This document shows, one piece after another, positions 62,389 through 64,000 of a DNA stretch of 64,000 bases. Position numbers and translations under genes: made by a program. The notes beneath the pieces are model-generated. The model searched no databases. It was not told the origin of the DNA and saw only the letters and a list, made by a program, of their open reading frames with translations. The stretch is taken from the NCBI GenBank assembly GCA_034430425.1, contig DAOUEK010000007.1, positions 6,080-70,079 on the forward strand, written 5' to 3'. Every line of letters begins with the position of its first letter. Within the stretch, counting starts at the first letter, position 1. The DNA comes from WVZH01 sp034430425 (GTDB lineage Bacteria > Chloroflexota > Anaerolineae > Anaerolineales > E44-bin32).

Positions 62389-63369
62389 ATGCAGGAAAAA
62401 CTTGAACTGACACCATCTAAAGAAGAATATCGAGTACCCCGGCGCTTGATCAAGTTCAACCGGCATGATGCCGATGGCTTGGCGAAGAGGTCAACCGGGC
62501 TGATCACACTGCTTGCGAGCCTCCTGGTGCCGATCATCGCCATCGTTCTTCTGCTGCGAGCTTGGCCGATTCTATCTTCCAAGCCGCTTCACGATCTTCT
62601 GCTTGGTACAGAATGGTCGCCGTATCAAGGCATCTTCGGCTTTTTGCCATTCATTATCGGCACGCTCTGGGTAACGCTCCTGGCTATGTGCATCACCATT
62701 CTCCCCTCCTTGCTGACAGCGATATATCTTGCAGAATACACACCATCACGGGTGCGTTCATTATTCAAGCCACTCATCGATTTACTTGCCGGGATCCCTT
62801 CCGTAGTCTATGGCGTCTGGGGTGTGCTTACGCTGGTGCCGATCGTCGAGCACAAAATCGTTCCGTTCTGCACTTCGTATCTCGGTTGGCTTCCATTCTT
62901 AAGCAGCGAAAATCCCACGGGATTTGGAGTACTATCGGGGGGATTGGTACTGGCTGTTATGGTTTTTCCCATCATCATCTCAGTCGCCGAAGATGTGATA
63001 CACGTCGTTCCACAGGGGTTGCGTGAAGCATCTCTGGCGCTGGGCGCGACGCACTGGGAGACGACCAAGTACATCGTTATGCGCCAGGCACTTCCCGGTG
63101 TCGCAGCCGCAGTGATTCTGGGTTTCTCGCGAGCCTTCGGTGAAACCATGGCCGTGATGATGGTGGTGGGGAACATTCCCCAGATTCCAGATTCGCTCTT
63201 CGATGCTGCCTATCCCCTCACGGCGCTGATTGCCAACAATTACGGAGAGATGCTTTCCGTCCCCTTGTACGACTCAGCACTTCTCACCGCGGCCCTGATC
63301 CTGTTGATCGTCGTATTGATCTTTAATATTCTCTCCCGGCTGGTCTTGCTGCGTTTGCGCCGTTACTGA
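62389..63369 (+). CDS. pstC: Phosphate ABC transporter permease PstC
   Basis: A 326-residue permease with about six membrane helices. Family segments are GTLWVTLLAMCITILPSLLTAIYLAEY, LLAGIPSVVYGVWG, and the EAA loop GLREASLALGATHWETTKYIVMRQALPGV, followed by AFGETMAVMMVVGN. ATG at 62389 has GAAGG 7 nt upstream; possible earlier starts are at 62356 and 62299. It pairs with PstA, whose gene begins 8 bases later. Confidence 0.92.
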   Translation: MQEKLELTPSKEEYRVPRRLIKFNRHDADGLAKRSTGLITLLASLLVPIIAIVLLLRAWPILSSKPLHDLLLGTEWSPYQGIFGFLPFIIGTLWVTLLAMCITILPSLLTAIYLAEYTPSRVRSLFKPLIDLLAGIPSVVYGVWGVLTLVPIVEHKIVPFCTSYLGWLPFLSSENPTGFGVLSGGLVLAVMVFPIIISVAEDVIHVVPQGLREASLALGATHWETTKYIVMRQALPGVAAAVILGFSRAFGETMAVMMVVGNIPQIPDSLFDAAYPLTALIANNYGEMLSVPLYDSALLTAALILLIVVLIFNILSRLVLLRLRRY

Positions 63370-63377
63370 CTGAGGCA

Positions 63378-64000
63378 ATGAGTATGAATAGACGAATGAT
63401 AGAAGAAATTTTATTTAAATGTATGATGCTCGTATCGTTGCTGATCGTACTCGGCAGCCTCGGCTTGATTTTTCTTACGGTTTTTACAAACGGATTACCG
63501 GCGTTGAACCTGGCGATGCTGACCCAAACACCCAAAGGTGGATATTATCTCGGCAAGGAAGGAGGCATCCTCAACGCAATCGTCGGCTCCCTTTGTCTCG
63601 CAGGTGGAGCTACTTTAATTGCCTTCCTCGTGGGTTTCCCGATCGCCATCTACTTGCATTTCTACGCCAAACGCAAGCGAATCGCCGAAATCGTGCGGCT
63701 TGTCATGGACGTGCTTTGGGGGATTCCCAGCATCGTCTACGGTGCCTTTGCCTTTATACTGATGCTTTGGCTGGGCGTCCGAGCGTCGCTACTGGGAGGC
63801 ATCCTGGCACTTGCCTTCCTCGAATTGCCTATACTGACCCGAGGGATAGACGAAGCCTTTACGATGGTGCCTACGGCCCTGACAGAGGCTTCGTACGGCC
63901 TCGGTGCGACCAAGATCGAGACGGCGGTAAAAGTGGTCATTCGCCAGACTGCACCGGTGATTCTAACCGCCATCCTTCTCGCTTTCGGCAGGGGCATAGG
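63378..64000 (+). CDS. pstA: Phosphate ABC transporter permease PstA (C-terminus beyond window)
   Basis: The frame from ATG 63378 runs open to the window end, giving 207 residues. It starts MSMNRRMIEEILFK, has helices such as LIVLGSLGLIFLTVFTNGLPAL, then GGYYLGKEGGILNAIVGSL, the PstA segment VLWGIPSIVYGAFAFILM, and the EAA loop ALTEASYGLGATKIETAVKVV. The two permeases form the membrane channel for phosphate. The start lies 8 bases after the pstC stop with a GAGG site. A pstB ATPase gene is expected downstream. Confidence 0.92.
   Translation, partial: MSMNRRMIEEILFKCMMLVSLLIVLGSLGLIFLTVFTNGLPALNLAMLTQTPKGGYYLGKEGGILNAIVGSLCLAGGATLIAFLVGFPIAIYLHFYAKRKRIAEIVRLVMDVLWGIPSIVYGAFAFILMLWLGVRASLLGGILALAFLELPILTRGIDEAFTMVPTALTEASYGLGATKIETAVKVVIRQTAPVILTAILLAFGRGI

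Noticed and set aside
1..64000. CRISPR arrays, tRNA or rRNA genes, transposases
   Set aside because: No regularly spaced repeats, no T-loop-containing cloverleaf stretches, and no transposase-like proteins were recognised in any gap or frame.

Overview
The window is about 64 kb of bacterial DNA of moderate GC content, carrying an energy and carbon metabolism island of an anaerobe that uses the Wood-Ljungdahl (reductive acetyl-CoA) pathway. The CO dehydrogenase/acetyl-CoA synthase is of the bacterial type, most genes have strong Shine-Dalgarno sites, and UGA is used as an ordinary stop in most genes. A 27-nt palindrome at 58675-58701 looks like a repeat I associate with Chloroflexota. A Chloroflexota lineage (Anaerolineae or Dehalococcoidia-like) is my best guess, but it is an inference. 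No rRNA, tRNA, CRISPR array or insertion sequence was seen.

Layout. (1) 1-1915, minus strand: a Fur-family regulator followed by cobalt/nickel ECF transporter genes cbiM and cbiQ (cut by the window edge), divergent from citrate synthase. (2) 3570-9215: an isoprenylcysteine methyltransferase-like membrane protein, a GH3-family amido synthetase, a large sensor kinase and its response regulator. (3) 9607-23004: the CODH/ACS operon, in the order degenerate HMA-like protein, cooS, acsB, acsD, acsC, RACo (acsV), cooC, acsE, malic enzyme, and a thioredoxin-reductase-like flavoprotein without its redox cysteines. (4) 25020-30714: a small Cys protein, a zinc-ribbon/TPR protein, and an HdrA-ferredoxin-MvhD(Cys) set. 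(5) 30827-37863: galactose utilisation (galT, LacI regulator, ABC transporter, galK) with clear palindromic operators. (6) 37879-40958: envelope and membrane proteins, one pair apparently split by a frameshift in a G7 tract. (7) 41267-58043: the most remarkable region. Two tandem units each encode a giant HdrA with an inserted GltD-like NAD(P)H module, followed by an MvhD-like protein whose reading frame is interrupted by one in-frame UGA, very probably read as selenocysteine. Between them lie a cNMP-domain histidine kinase and a double-receiver protein. Then come metV, metF, an hdrC-hdrB fusion, a degenerate HdrC-like protein and a second CooC-like ATPase. (8) 58111-60886: a GNAT acetyltransferase and a tungsten-type aldehyde:ferredoxin oxidoreductase. 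(9) 61292-64000: pstS, pstC and pstA (cut by the window edge).

How the genes work together. Region 3 supplies the carbonyl branch and methyl transfer (CooS, AcsB, the corrinoid protein AcsCD, its reactivator, and AcsE). Region 7 looks like a methylenetetrahydrofolate reductase of the MetFV-HdrABC-MvhD type described in Moorella thermoacetica, here with duplicated HdrA-GltD subunits and selenocysteine MvhD. This suggests a flavin-based electron-bifurcating, NAD(P)H-linked reductase feeding methyl groups to AcsE. The Ni/Co transporter and the CooC ATPases serve the Ni-Fe-S and corrinoid enzymes. The third HdrA-MvhD set and the aldehyde oxidoreductase are further routes for ferredoxin and low-potential electrons.
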